NCBI RefSeq assembly: GCF_009911595.1
Contig: NZ_QWKG01000010.1
Span: 1-63,692 of the forward strand
Direction: 5' to 3'
Length of the DNA: 63,692 nucleotides
Source: Colidextribacter sp. OB.20
GTDB lineage: Bacteria; Bacillota; Clostridia; Oscillospirales; Oscillospiraceae
Position 1 is the stretch's first letter, and the number at the start of each line of letters is the position of its first letter. This document shows, one piece after another, positions 25,193-32,993 of this stretch. The position numbers and the translations under genes were made by a program. A model generated the notes under the pieces. The model ran no database searches, had not been told where the DNA came from, and saw nothing but the letters and a program-made list of their open reading frames with translations.

Positions 25193-27661
25193 GTGAGCAG
25201 AAAAATCGCCAAGGTGGCCGTCGCCAAAGCGGTCTACGCCATCGACCGGCCCTATGACTACCTGGTTCCCCAGGAGCTGGAGGGGCGGCTGCGAGTGGGG
25301 ATGCGGGTGCTGGTGCCCTTCGCTGCGGGCAACCGGGGGTCGGACGGACTGGTGCTGTCCGTTGCGGAGGCCCCCTCCGCCGGGCCGGCCCTGAAGTACA
25401 TCCAAGCCGTGCTGGACGACCATCCGGTGCTGGATGAGAGGGCCGTCCAGCTGGCTCTTTGGATGCGGGAGCGGTACTTCTGCACCGTCTACGAATGTGT
25501 GAAGGCCATGCTCCCTGCCGGACTGTACTTCTCCCTGCGGGACCGGGTAGCCATCCGGAAGGGAGTGGACCGGGAGGCGGCCTATGCTGCCGCCGAGGGC
25601 TCCCCCGCCGCGGTTCAGCTGCTGGACCTGCTGTGGGGCTGGGGCGGCAAGGGGGATATGGAGCAGATCCGCCTGGCCTTCGGGGCCAGAGATCCCAACC
25701 CCGCCATCCGGCTCCTGATTGACAGCGGTGCGGCCGCCCTGGAGACGGGGGCCCAGCGGGCGGTGGCGGACAAGACGGAGAAGCTGGCCGTGCTGGCTAT
25801 GCCCGCCGAGGACGCTATGGCAATCGTGACCGCCAAGAGGCGTTCTGCCCCTCTGCGGTATTCGGTGACCGAGCTCCTGTGTGCCCTGGGGGCCGCCTCC
25901 GCCAAGGATCTGTGCTACTTCACCGGGGCATCCATGCAGACCGTCCGATCACTGGAAAAGAGCGGCATCCTCACGCTGGAAAATCAGGAGGTACTCCGTT
26001 CCGCCTCTCTGGACGATGTGCCCCCCGTCCCGCCGCCGGTGCTCAACGGAGAGCAGCAGGCGGCCTTCGAGGGGCTGGACGCCCTGGCCCGGCAGAACAA
26101 GCCCGCCGCCGCCCTGCTCTACGGGGTGACAGGCAGCGGAAAAACCCAGGTGTACATCCGGCTTATTCAGGAGACCCTCTCCCGGGGGCGGACCGCCCTG
26201 GTGCTGGTGCCCGAGATCGTCCTCACCCCCCAGCTGCTGAGGATTTTCGCCTCTCACTTTGGAAAACAGGTAGCGGTGCTTCACAGCTCCCTCCGGGCGG
26301 GGGAGCGGTACGACGAGTGGAAGCGGGCCCGCCGGGGGGACGCCCAGGTGGTCATCGGCACCCGCTCGGCGGTGTTCGCCCCCCTGGACAACCTGGGCCT
26401 CATCATCCTGGACGAGGAGCAGGAGTCCAGCTACAAGTCGGAGAACGCCCCCCGCTACCACGCCCGGGAGGTGGCAAAGTACCGCTGCGTTCAGAACGGC
26501 GCGCTGCTGGTGCTGGGCTCGGCCACCCCGTCCATTGAGACCATGTATCAGGCCCGGGAGGGGCAGATCGGCCTCTTCCGCCTGAAAAACCGATACAACC
26601 AAAAGGCCCTGCCCCAGGTGCTGATCGTGGATTTGAAGGAGGAGCTGCGCCAGGGGAATCCCTCCTCCATCAGCTCCGTTTTGAAGCGGGAGCTGGAGGA
26701 GAACTTTAAGCGGGAGGAGCAGGCCATCCTGTTCCTCAACCGCCGGGGGGCGAGCCGGATGGTGTCCTGCGGGGAGTGCGGCGAGGTGCCCGAGTGCCCC
26801 CGGTGCTCGGTGAAGCTGACTTACCACTCGGCCAACGACCGGCTCATGTGCCACCACTGCGGTTACTCCCGGAGGCTGCCCCCGGTCTGCCCCTCCTGCG
26901 GGGGACAGCTGAACTTTGTGGGCACCGGCACCCAGCGGGTGGAGGAGGAGCTGCGGGATTTGTTCCCCTGGGCGGAGGTGCTGCGGATGGACACCGACAC
27001 CGTCTCCGCAGCCCACCCCCATGAGGCCCTGCTGGACCGCTTCCGCAAGGAGCGGGTTCCCATCCTGGTGGGTACTCAGATGGTGGCTAAGGGGCTGGAC
27101 TTTGAAAATGTCACCCTGGTGGGGGGGATTGCCCCCGACCTGTCCCTCTATGTGGACGATTTCCGGGCGGGGGAGCGGACCTTCTCCCTGCTTACTCAGG
27201 TGGTGGGCCGGGCGGGCCGGGGAAGCAAGCAGGGCCGGGCGGTGATTCAGACCTTCACCCCGGATAACGACGTGATCCGCTGCGCTGCCAGCCAGGATTA
27301 TGACGGCTTCTATGAGCGGGAGATTGAGCTGCGCCGCCTGCGCCGGGACCCGCCCTTCGCCCAGCATGTGGTGATTACCGCCGCCGGGCTGGAGGAGGGG
27401 GCGGTTCTGCGGTGCTGTACCCGCCTGCGCCGGGCGCTGGAGCGGGAACTGCCCAACATCCCGGGCGAGTGGCGGCTGGTGGGTCCCGCCCCGGCGGCGG
27501 TAGCCAAGGTGAACAACCGCTACCGATACCGGCTCACCCTGACGGGGCAGCCCGGCCGGGCCTTTCGGACCCTGCTGTCCGGACTGCTTCAGGCCGCCCA
27601 CAGAGATAAGGAGAACAAGGGAGTCAGCGTCTGCGCCGACGCGGACCCCTATAATTGCTGA
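25193..27661 (+). CDS. priA: Primosomal replication restart helicase PriA
   Basis: An 822-residue superfamily 2 helicase that reloads the replisome at stalled forks. The N-terminal 3'-OH binding domain starts VAVAKAVYAIDRPYDY. Walker A GVTGSGKT is near residues 311-318; the DEAH-like box appears as ILDEEQE. The zinc module has eight cysteines (CGECGEVPECPRC... then CHHCGYS...CPSCGG). Motif VI is VVGRAGRG. GTG start after GGAGGTGACGGCCA. Confidence 0.95.
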   Translation: MSRKIAKVAVAKAVYAIDRPYDYLVPQELEGRLRVGMRVLVPFAAGNRGSDGLVLSVAEAPSAGPALKYIQAVLDDHPVLDERAVQLALWMRERYFCTVYECVKAMLPAGLYFSLRDRVAIRKGVDREAAYAAAEGSPAAVQLLDLLWGWGGKGDMEQIRLAFGARDPNPAIRLLIDSGAAALETGAQRAVADKTEKLAVLAMPAEDAMAIVTAKRRSAPLRYSVTELLCALGAASAKDLCYFTGASMQTVRSLEKSGILTLENQEVLRSASLDDVPPVPPPVLNGEQQAAFEGLDALARQNKPAAALLYGVTGSGKTQVYIRLIQETLSRGRTALVLVPEIVLTPQLLRIFASHFGKQVAVLHSSLRAGERYDEWKRARRGDAQVVIGTRSAVFAPLDNLGLIILDEEQESSYKSENAPRYHAREVAKYRCVQNGALLVLGSATPSIETMYQAREGQIGLFRLKNRYNQKALPQVLIVDLKEELRQGNPSSISSVLKRELEENFKREEQAILFLNRRGASRMVSCGECGEVPECPRCSVKLTYHSANDRLMCHHCGYSRRLPPVCPSCGGQLNFVGTGTQRVEEELRDLFPWAEVLRMDTDTVSAAHPHEALLDRFRKERVPILVGTQMVAKGLDFENVTLVGGIAPDLSLYVDDFRAGERTFSLLTQVVGRAGRGSKQGRAVIQTFTPDNDVIRCAASQDYDGFYEREIELRRLRRDPPFAQHVVITAAGLEEGAVLRCCTRLRRALERELPNIPGEWRLVGPAPAAVAKVNNRYRYRLTLTGQPGRAFRTLLSGLLQAAHRDKENKGVSVCADADPYNC

Positions 27662-27663
27662 GA

Positions 27664-27730
27664 GAAAAAACGAGGCTTTTCCAGAATTTTCTTTTGCTTC
27701 TTTTCTTTTTATAAAGAAAAGAAGAGAGAA
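27664..27730 (+). repeat. Intergenic A/T hairpin repeat, family C
   Basis: TTTTCTTTTGCTTCTTTTCTTT followed by AAAGAAAAGAAG makes a pyrimidine/purine hairpin, preceded by GAAAAAACGAGGCTTTTCC. Near-identical to 29618-29685. Confidence 0.7.
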
Positions 27731-27754
27731 AAATCCCAAAGGAGAAAGAGGTAT

Positions 27755-28309
27755 ATGGCGATTCGTAAGATTCTGACCCAAGGAGATCCAGCACTGAACA
27801 AAGTGTGCCATCCGGTGACCAAATTTGATGACAAGCTGTCCGACCTGCTGGACGACTTGCGGGAGACCCTTGACAGCGCCAAGGGCGTGGGGCTGGCGGC
27901 CCCTCAGGTGGGTATCCTGCGCCGGGCGGTCATCGTGGTGCCCGATCCGGAGGTCGACGAGATGATCGAGCTGGTCAACCCGGAGATTCTGGCCCAGGAG
28001 GGGGAGGAGGACGGCCTGGAGGGCTGCCTGTCCATCCCCGGCATGTGGGGCTATGTGAAGCGGCCCACCTGGGTGAAGGTCCGGGCCCAGGACCGCTTTG
28101 GCAACTGGTTTGAGGTGGAGGGGGCCGATCTGGCCGCCCGCTGCTACTGCCACGAGCTGGATCATCTGGACGGACACATGTACGATGAGCATGTGGACCA
28201 GCTGTATACCTCCGAGGAGGTGGACGCCATGCTGTCGGAGGATTCGCCCGAGGAGACCACCCCCGCCCAGCGGCGGGCCCGGAGGAGACACGTCAGGAGG
28301 AGAAGATGA
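27755..28309 (+). CDS. def: Peptide deformylase
   Basis: A 184-residue metallopeptidase removing N-formyl groups from new proteins. Motif I is GVGLAAPQVG, motif II EGCLSIPG (metal-binding cysteine), and motif III HELDHLDG, with the two histidines and glutamate. The residue before HE is cysteine (CHELDH) where glutamine is usual. The C-terminus carries an extra basic tail RRARRRHVRRRR. Overlaps fmt by ATGA; deformylase and formyltransferase are co-transcribed as usual. Confidence 0.95.
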   Translation: MAIRKILTQGDPALNKVCHPVTKFDDKLSDLLDDLRETLDSAKGVGLAAPQVGILRRAVIVVPDPEVDEMIELVNPEILAQEGEEDGLEGCLSIPGMWGYVKRPTWVKVRAQDRFGNWFEVEGADLAARCYCHELDHLDGHMYDEHVDQLYTSEEVDAMLSEDSPEETTPAQRRARRRHVRRRR

Positions 28310-29244
28310 GAATCGTATTCATGGGCACTCCCGAATTTGCTGTCCCCTCCCTGAAGGCGCTGATCGCCAACCACCAGGTGGTGGGGGTGTTCTGCCAGCC
28401 GGACAAGCCGGTGGGCCGGCACCAGAACAAGCTGGAGCCCCCTATCGTAAAGCGGTGTACCCTAAATTACAACACCATCGGGTACAATATCCCCGTCTGC
28501 CAGCCCGAGACCCTGCGGGACGGGACCGCCCTGGCGGTTTTAAAGGAGCTGGACCCGGAGCTCATTGTGGTGGCGGCCTACGGCCGGTTCCTCCCAGACG
28601 AGATCCTGGCCCTGCCCGCGAAGGGGTGCATCAATGTCCACTCCTCCCTCCTGCCCAAGTACCGGGGCTCCGCCCCCATCAACTGGGCCATCCTCAACGG
28701 GGAAGCTGAGACTGGCGTCACCATCCAGCGCATGGCCCACGACATGGACGCGGGGGACATCATCCTACAGCAGTCCACCCCCATCTACCCAGAGGAGACT
28801 GCGGGGATGCTCTACGGCAGGCTGGCCGAGCTGGGGGGGAAGCTGGTGACGGAGGCCGTGGCCCAGATCGAGGCCGGAACGGCCGCCTACACCCCCCAGG
28901 ACCATTCCAAGGCCACCCTGGCCCCCATGCTGTCCAAGGCCCTGTCCCCGGTGGACTGGACAAAGACCGCCCAGGAGATTTTTAATCAAATTCGGGGCCT
29001 GGACCCCTGGCCGGGGGCCTCCACCGACGTGATTTCCGGCGAGCCCATCAAGCTGTGGGGAGCCCAGATCGTGGAGAAGCACACCGACGCCGGCCCTGGC
29101 GCCATCGTCGCCGCTAACAAACAGGGCATCGACATCGCCTGCGGGGAGTTTAAGCATGTCCTGCGCATCCTGGAGCTCCAGCCCCCCGGCAAAAAGAAGA
29201 TGTCCGCCGCCGCCTACCTGGCGGGGCACCCGATCCAGGTGTGA
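28306..29244 (+). CDS. fmt: Methionyl-tRNA formyltransferase
   Basis: A 312-residue enzyme that formylates Met-tRNAi. The N-terminus MRIVFMGTPEFAVPSL is standard, INVHSSLLPKYRGSAPINWAI (in sections) holds the catalytic asparagine/histidine, and the C-terminal domain starts near residue 205. The loop after PPIVK is about ten residues longer than usual (CTLNYNTIGYNI). Lineage-specific loop variation is likely. Confidence 0.95.
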   Translation: MRIVFMGTPEFAVPSLKALIANHQVVGVFCQPDKPVGRHQNKLEPPIVKRCTLNYNTIGYNIPVCQPETLRDGTALAVLKELDPELIVVAAYGRFLPDEILALPAKGCINVHSSLLPKYRGSAPINWAILNGEAETGVTIQRMAHDMDAGDIILQQSTPIYPEETAGMLYGRLAELGGKLVTEAVAQIEAGTAAYTPQDHSKATLAPMLSKALSPVDWTKTAQEIFNQIRGLDPWPGASTDVISGEPIKLWGAQIVEKHTDAGPGAIVAANKQGIDIACGEFKHVLRILELQPPGKKKMSAAAYLAGHPIQV

Positions 29245-29248
29245 TGGT

Positions 29249-29617
29249 ATGTATGATTTTACCGCCTATGACCGCGTTTTGAATGCTCCGTGGCTTATGG
29301 AGCGGTTCCGGGACCGCTATGTGGACCGAAAACGGCTGAGACAGGTGGGGCTGATGTGGAACTCCTTTTTTTCACAGTACAAGCCCCGTTGTCTTCCCAC
29401 AGAGGAGATCGCGCAGCTGGGAATCTCCAGGGATAAAAAGGTGTTTTTCTATTCGGAGCGAATCCGTATGCTGTGCACCGCCAGCTTTGGTGCGGTGGTG
29501 GACTATGTGGAGCAGCTGGAGCTCTGGGAGGATATCGACGCATATCTGTTTGACGGGACTATGGACTGGGTAGTAGCTGTTACCCATGAGGACGCAATCC
29601 TCTGCTTAGGAATATAG
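29249..29617 (+). CDS. Hypothetical protein between fmt and rsmB
   Basis: A 122-residue soluble protein starting MYDFTAYDRVLNAPW, rich in aromatic residues (Y, W, F) and without signal or membrane segments. The C-terminal half (VVDYVEQLELWEDIDAYLFDG...WVVAVTHEDAI) has the look of a small alpha/beta immunity- or adaptor-like protein. I recognise no family. The start is the ATG four bases after the fmt stop; the ribosome site is weak, so translation may be coupled. In other Clostridia this slot often holds a zinc metallopeptidase, so this is a local replacement. Confidence 0.7.
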   Translation: MYDFTAYDRVLNAPWLMERFRDRYVDRKRLRQVGLMWNSFFSQYKPRCLPTEEIAQLGISRDKKVFFYSERIRMLCTASFGAVVDYVEQLELWEDIDAYLFDGTMDWVVAVTHEDAILCLGI

Positions 29618-29685
29618 AGGAAAAACGAAGTTTTTCCAAAAGTTTTCTTTTGCTTCTTTTCTTTTTCAAAAGAAAAGAAGAAGAA
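29618..29685 (+). repeat. Intergenic A/T hairpin repeat, family C
   Basis: GAAAAACGAAGTTTTTCC hairpin followed by CTTCTTTTCTTTTTCAAAAG-AAAAGAAG hairpin. Near-copy of 27664-27730. Confidence 0.7.
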
Positions 29686-29701
29686 AGGCCGGTGAGAAAG
29701 C

Positions 29702-31030
29702 ATGGACGCCCGGGAAGCGGCGCTGCTGGCGCTGAACGACTGCCAGCGGCAGGGAGGATGGTCGGATGCCATCCTGAAAAAGCGGCTGGCCGACAGCCGG
29801 CTGAGCAGCCGGGACAGAGCACTGGCCACTCAGCTGTGCTTCGGCGTGCTGCAAAACCGGATTTTGCTGGATTTCTACCTGTCCCACTTCTCCAACCTGC
29901 CCCTGAAGCGGATGGAGGGCCGGGTGGTGGAGGCCCTGCGGCTGGGGGCCTATCAGATGCTCTTTCTGGACAAAATTCCTCACAGCGCGGCGGTGAACAC
30001 CTCGGTAGAGCTGACCCGGAAGCACTGCAAGAACCCTCGGGCGGCTGGGATGGTCAACGGCATCCTGCGCAATCTGGAGCGGAACCGGAACAGCCTGCCC
30101 ACCATCCCGCAAAAGGACCCGGTGAGCTATCTGTCCACCCTCTACTCCCACCCGGAGTGGCTGGTGGGGGAGCTCCTTACCGCCCTAGGCAGCGGGGAGA
30201 CGGCCAAGCTGTTAGCCGCCAACAACGGGCAGGCCCCCATCACCGCAATGGTTAACATAACAAAAACAACGGCGGAGGCCTTAACGGCTGTGCTGGAGGA
30301 GGAGGGGGTTCAGGTTCAGCCCCACCCCTGGCTGGAAAATTGTCTCATTTTGTCCAAAACCGGCAGTCTGGAGCGATTGACAGCTTTTGGGGACGGCCTG
30401 TTCTACGTTCAGGACCCGGCCAGCCGTCTGGCTGCGGAGGCTCTGGACCCAAAGCCTGACATGAATGTGCTGGACTGCTGCGCCGCTCCCGGCGGCAAGA
30501 GCTTTGCCTGCGCCATTGGGATGGAGGGCAGGGGAGAGGTGATCTCCTGCGATCTCCACCCCCACAAGAAGAAGCTGATCCGGGCCGGGGCCGACCGGCT
30601 TGGTTTACGTAATGTTGTCCCCATGACCGCCGACGGGAAGGTGTTCCGTCCTGAGTGGGAGAACGCCTTCCATAGGGTGCTGGTGGACGCCCCCTGCTCC
30701 GGCTTAGGGGTTATCCGGAAAAAACCGGATATCCGCTACAAGGACCCGGAGCCTTTGAAGGACCTGCCGAGGGTCCAGCGGGCTATTCTGGACAACGCCG
30801 CACGGTATGTCCGCCCCGGCGGGGTGCTGGTCTACTCCACCTGCACCCTGCTCCGCCGGGAGAATGAGGATGTGGCCCTGAGCTTTTTGGCGGACCACCC
30901 GGACTTTCGGGCGGAGGGCTTTCCCTTGCCTGAGCAGGTGGGGGACGCCAGGACGGGGATGCTCACCCTCTGGCCCCACCGGCAGGGGACAGACGGCTTT
31001 TTCATCTGCAAACTGCGCAAAGAGGAGTGA
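29702..31030 (+). CDS. rsmB: 16S rRNA (cytosine-967-C5)-methyltransferase
   Basis: A 442-residue enzyme: NusB-like RNA-binding N-terminal domain (residues 1-140), then a Rossmann methyltransferase with SAM motif VLDCCAAPGGKS and the two catalytic cysteines in VDAPCSGLG and YSTCTLL. It modifies C967 of 16S rRNA. Overlaps rlmN by GTGA. Confidence 0.94.
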   Translation: MDAREAALLALNDCQRQGGWSDAILKKRLADSRLSSRDRALATQLCFGVLQNRILLDFYLSHFSNLPLKRMEGRVVEALRLGAYQMLFLDKIPHSAAVNTSVELTRKHCKNPRAAGMVNGILRNLERNRNSLPTIPQKDPVSYLSTLYSHPEWLVGELLTALGSGETAKLLAANNGQAPITAMVNITKTTAEALTAVLEEEGVQVQPHPWLENCLILSKTGSLERLTAFGDGLFYVQDPASRLAAEALDPKPDMNVLDCCAAPGGKSFACAIGMEGRGEVISCDLHPHKKKLIRAGADRLGLRNVVPMTADGKVFRPEWENAFHRVLVDAPCSGLGVIRKKPDIRYKDPEPLKDLPRVQRAILDNAARYVRPGGVLVYSTCTLLRRENEDVALSFLADHPDFRAEGFPLPEQVGDARTGMLTLWPHRQGTDGFFICKLRKEE

Positions 31031-32061
31031 ACTCTTTGGTTGACATAAAATCTATGACCCTGGAGGAGCTTACCACCTGGCTCAAGGACCAGGGGGAGCC
31101 CGCGTTCCGGGCCAGACAGGTATTTCAGTGGCTGTATCGGGGGGTCACCTCCTTTGAGGAGATGACCAACCTGTCCAAGCCTCTGCGTCAGAAACTGGTG
31201 GAGACCGCCCTGCTTGCCCCGCCTCAAGTGGCCCGAAGGCAGATGTCCCAGCAGGACGGCACCGTCAAGTATCTGTGGCGGCTCAGGGATGGCAGCTGTG
31301 TGGAGTCAGTGCTCATGCGCTATCAGCACGGCAACACGGTGTGCATCTCCTGTCAGGTGGGCTGCCGGATGGGGTGCGCCTTCTGCGCCTCCACCATCGC
31401 GGGGAAGGTCCGGGACCTGACCCCTGCGGAAATGCTGGATCAGGTTTTGTTTACCCAAATTGACAGCGGAGCGCCCGTTTCTAACATCGTTTTAATGGGA
31501 ATCGGGGAGCCGCTGGACAATTTTGACACGGTTTTGCGTTTTCTTACCCTGGTGAACCACCCAGACGGGTTGAATATCGGGATGCGGCATATCTCTCTGT
31601 CAACCTGTGGTTTAGTGGAGCAAATTGACAAACTGGCCCAGTATGAGTTACAATTAACCTTATCGGTATCCCTCCACGCCCCCGACGATGAGACCCGGAG
31701 CAAAATCATGCCGGTGAACCGGAGCGTAGGGGTGGAGAAGCTGCTGGAGACCTGCCGGCGGTATTTTGAAAAAACGGGCCGGCGCATCTCCTATGAATAC
31801 GCTATGATTGACGGGGTGAACGACGCCGACTGGCAGGCCGACCTGCTGGCGAAGCGGCTGAGGGGCGCCCCGGCCCATGTGAATCTCATCCCCCTCAACC
31901 AGGTGGAGGAGAGTCCCCTGAAGCCCAGCCGCCGGGTAGCGGCGTTCCAGAAGCGACTGGAGGGCCACGGGGTTACCGTCACCGTCCGGCGGAGGCTGGG
32001 CGGCGACATCGACGCCTCCTGCGGCCAGCTGCGCCGCAGGGCTATGCGGGAAGAACAGTAG
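31027..32061 (+). CDS. rlmN: Dual-specificity 23S rRNA/tRNA adenine-C2 methyltransferase (radical SAM)
   Basis: A 344-residue radical SAM enzyme methylating A2503 of 23S rRNA and A37 of some tRNAs. The 4Fe-4S motif is CRMGCAFC; the two catalytic cysteines of the family are present, the C-terminal one in DIDASCGQL. GEPLDNFD fits RlmN. The GTG start overlaps the rsmB stop. Confidence 0.95.
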   Translation: MNSLVDIKSMTLEELTTWLKDQGEPAFRARQVFQWLYRGVTSFEEMTNLSKPLRQKLVETALLAPPQVARRQMSQQDGTVKYLWRLRDGSCVESVLMRYQHGNTVCISCQVGCRMGCAFCASTIAGKVRDLTPAEMLDQVLFTQIDSGAPVSNIVLMGIGEPLDNFDTVLRFLTLVNHPDGLNIGMRHISLSTCGLVEQIDKLAQYELQLTLSVSLHAPDDETRSKIMPVNRSVGVEKLLETCRRYFEKTGRRISYEYAMIDGVNDADWQADLLAKRLRGAPAHVNLIPLNQVEESPLKPSRRVAAFQKRLEGHGVTVTVRRRLGGDIDASCGQLRRRAMREEQ

Positions 32062-32083
32062 GGGCGGATGATATCCGCCCCTA
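32059..32083 (+). repeat. Family A half-element hairpin
   Basis: TAGGGGCGGAT/ATCCGCCCCTA, 11-bp perfect stem with a 3-base loop. Begins at the rlmN stop codon (TAG at 32059-32061). Confidence 0.65.
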
Positions 32084-32141
32084 TGAAGGACAGACGATAA
32101 AGCGAAGTGCCGGGGTTCCGGCAGAAACGAGGTTGAACGGG

Positions 32142-32861
32142 ATGCAGGTATGGGGAGTGACGGACCGCGGCGCGGTCCGGCAGCAGAATCAGGACGCCTA
32201 CGCCGCCAGGGTGCTGGAGGACGGGCGTGTGCTTGCCCTGGTCTGCGACGGCATGGGCGGCGCCCGGGCGGGCAATGTGGCCAGCACCATGGCTGTAGAG
32301 CTGTTTATGGAGCACTTTGCCAGGGGCGGCCCGGAGGACTCCGCCCAGGAGCGGATGGGCCACGCCGCCTCGGCGGCCAATCAGGCTGTGTTCCGGCGGT
32401 CGGTGGAGGACCAGGACTGCGCCGGCATGGGCACCACCATGGTGGCGGCGCTGGCCGGTGAGAGAGAGGCGGTAATCCTCAACGAGGGGGACAGCCGGGC
32501 CTATCACATCAACAGTGACGGCATCGTTCTGGTCACCCGGGACCACTCCCTGGTGGAGGACCTGGTGGAGCGGGGGGAGCTGACCCGGGAGCAGGCCAGG
32601 ACCCACCCCCACAAGAATCTGATTACCCGGGCTCTGGGGGCGGAGCCCATCCTGATGGCCGACTGCTTCCGCCAGCCCCTGACGGAGGGGGACTATCTGC
32701 TGCTGTGCAGCGACGGACTGAGCAATGTGGTCAACGAGCAGGAGATGCTCTATGAGGTCATCCACGGCGGCGAGGAGTCGGAGTGCTGCCAGCGCCTGCT
32801 GGATATCGCCCTGAGCCGGGGCGCCCCCGACAATGTGACAGCGGTGCTGGTGAAGCGCTAA
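32142..32861 (+). CDS. prpC: PP2C-type serine/threonine phosphatase (Stp1/PrpC)
   Basis: A 239-residue Mn2+-dependent phosphatase opposing the PASTA kinase next door. Metal-binding motifs: RQQNQDAY, LVCDGMGG, GDSRAYHI, LLCSDGLSNVV and DNVTAVLV. The chosen ATG is nine bases after GAGG; a TTG three codons upstream is possible. Confidence 0.95.
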   Translation: MQVWGVTDRGAVRQQNQDAYAARVLEDGRVLALVCDGMGGARAGNVASTMAVELFMEHFARGGPEDSAQERMGHAASAANQAVFRRSVEDQDCAGMGTTMVAALAGEREAVILNEGDSRAYHINSDGIVLVTRDHSLVEDLVERGELTREQARTHPHKNLITRALGAEPILMADCFRQPLTEGDYLLLCSDGLSNVVNEQEMLYEVIHGGEESECCQRLLDIALSRGAPDNVTAVLVKR

Positions 32862-32865
32862 GCTT

Positions 32866-32925
32866 TGTTCCTTTTTCTCGAAAGAAAAAGGAACCGAAAA
32901 AGAACTTTCAGCAAAACTGCGTTTT
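32866..32925 (+). repeat. A/T hairpin repeat, related to family C
   Basis: GTTCCTTTTTCT-CGAA-AGAAAAAGGAAC perfect hairpin followed by an A-rich tract. It resembles family C read from the opposite side. Confidence 0.55.
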
Positions 32926-32993
32926 GCTCCCTGATGAGATAGGGCTGAGCGTCTGGACGGCCCGTAGAGTGAATGATAAGGAGGATATTTACC

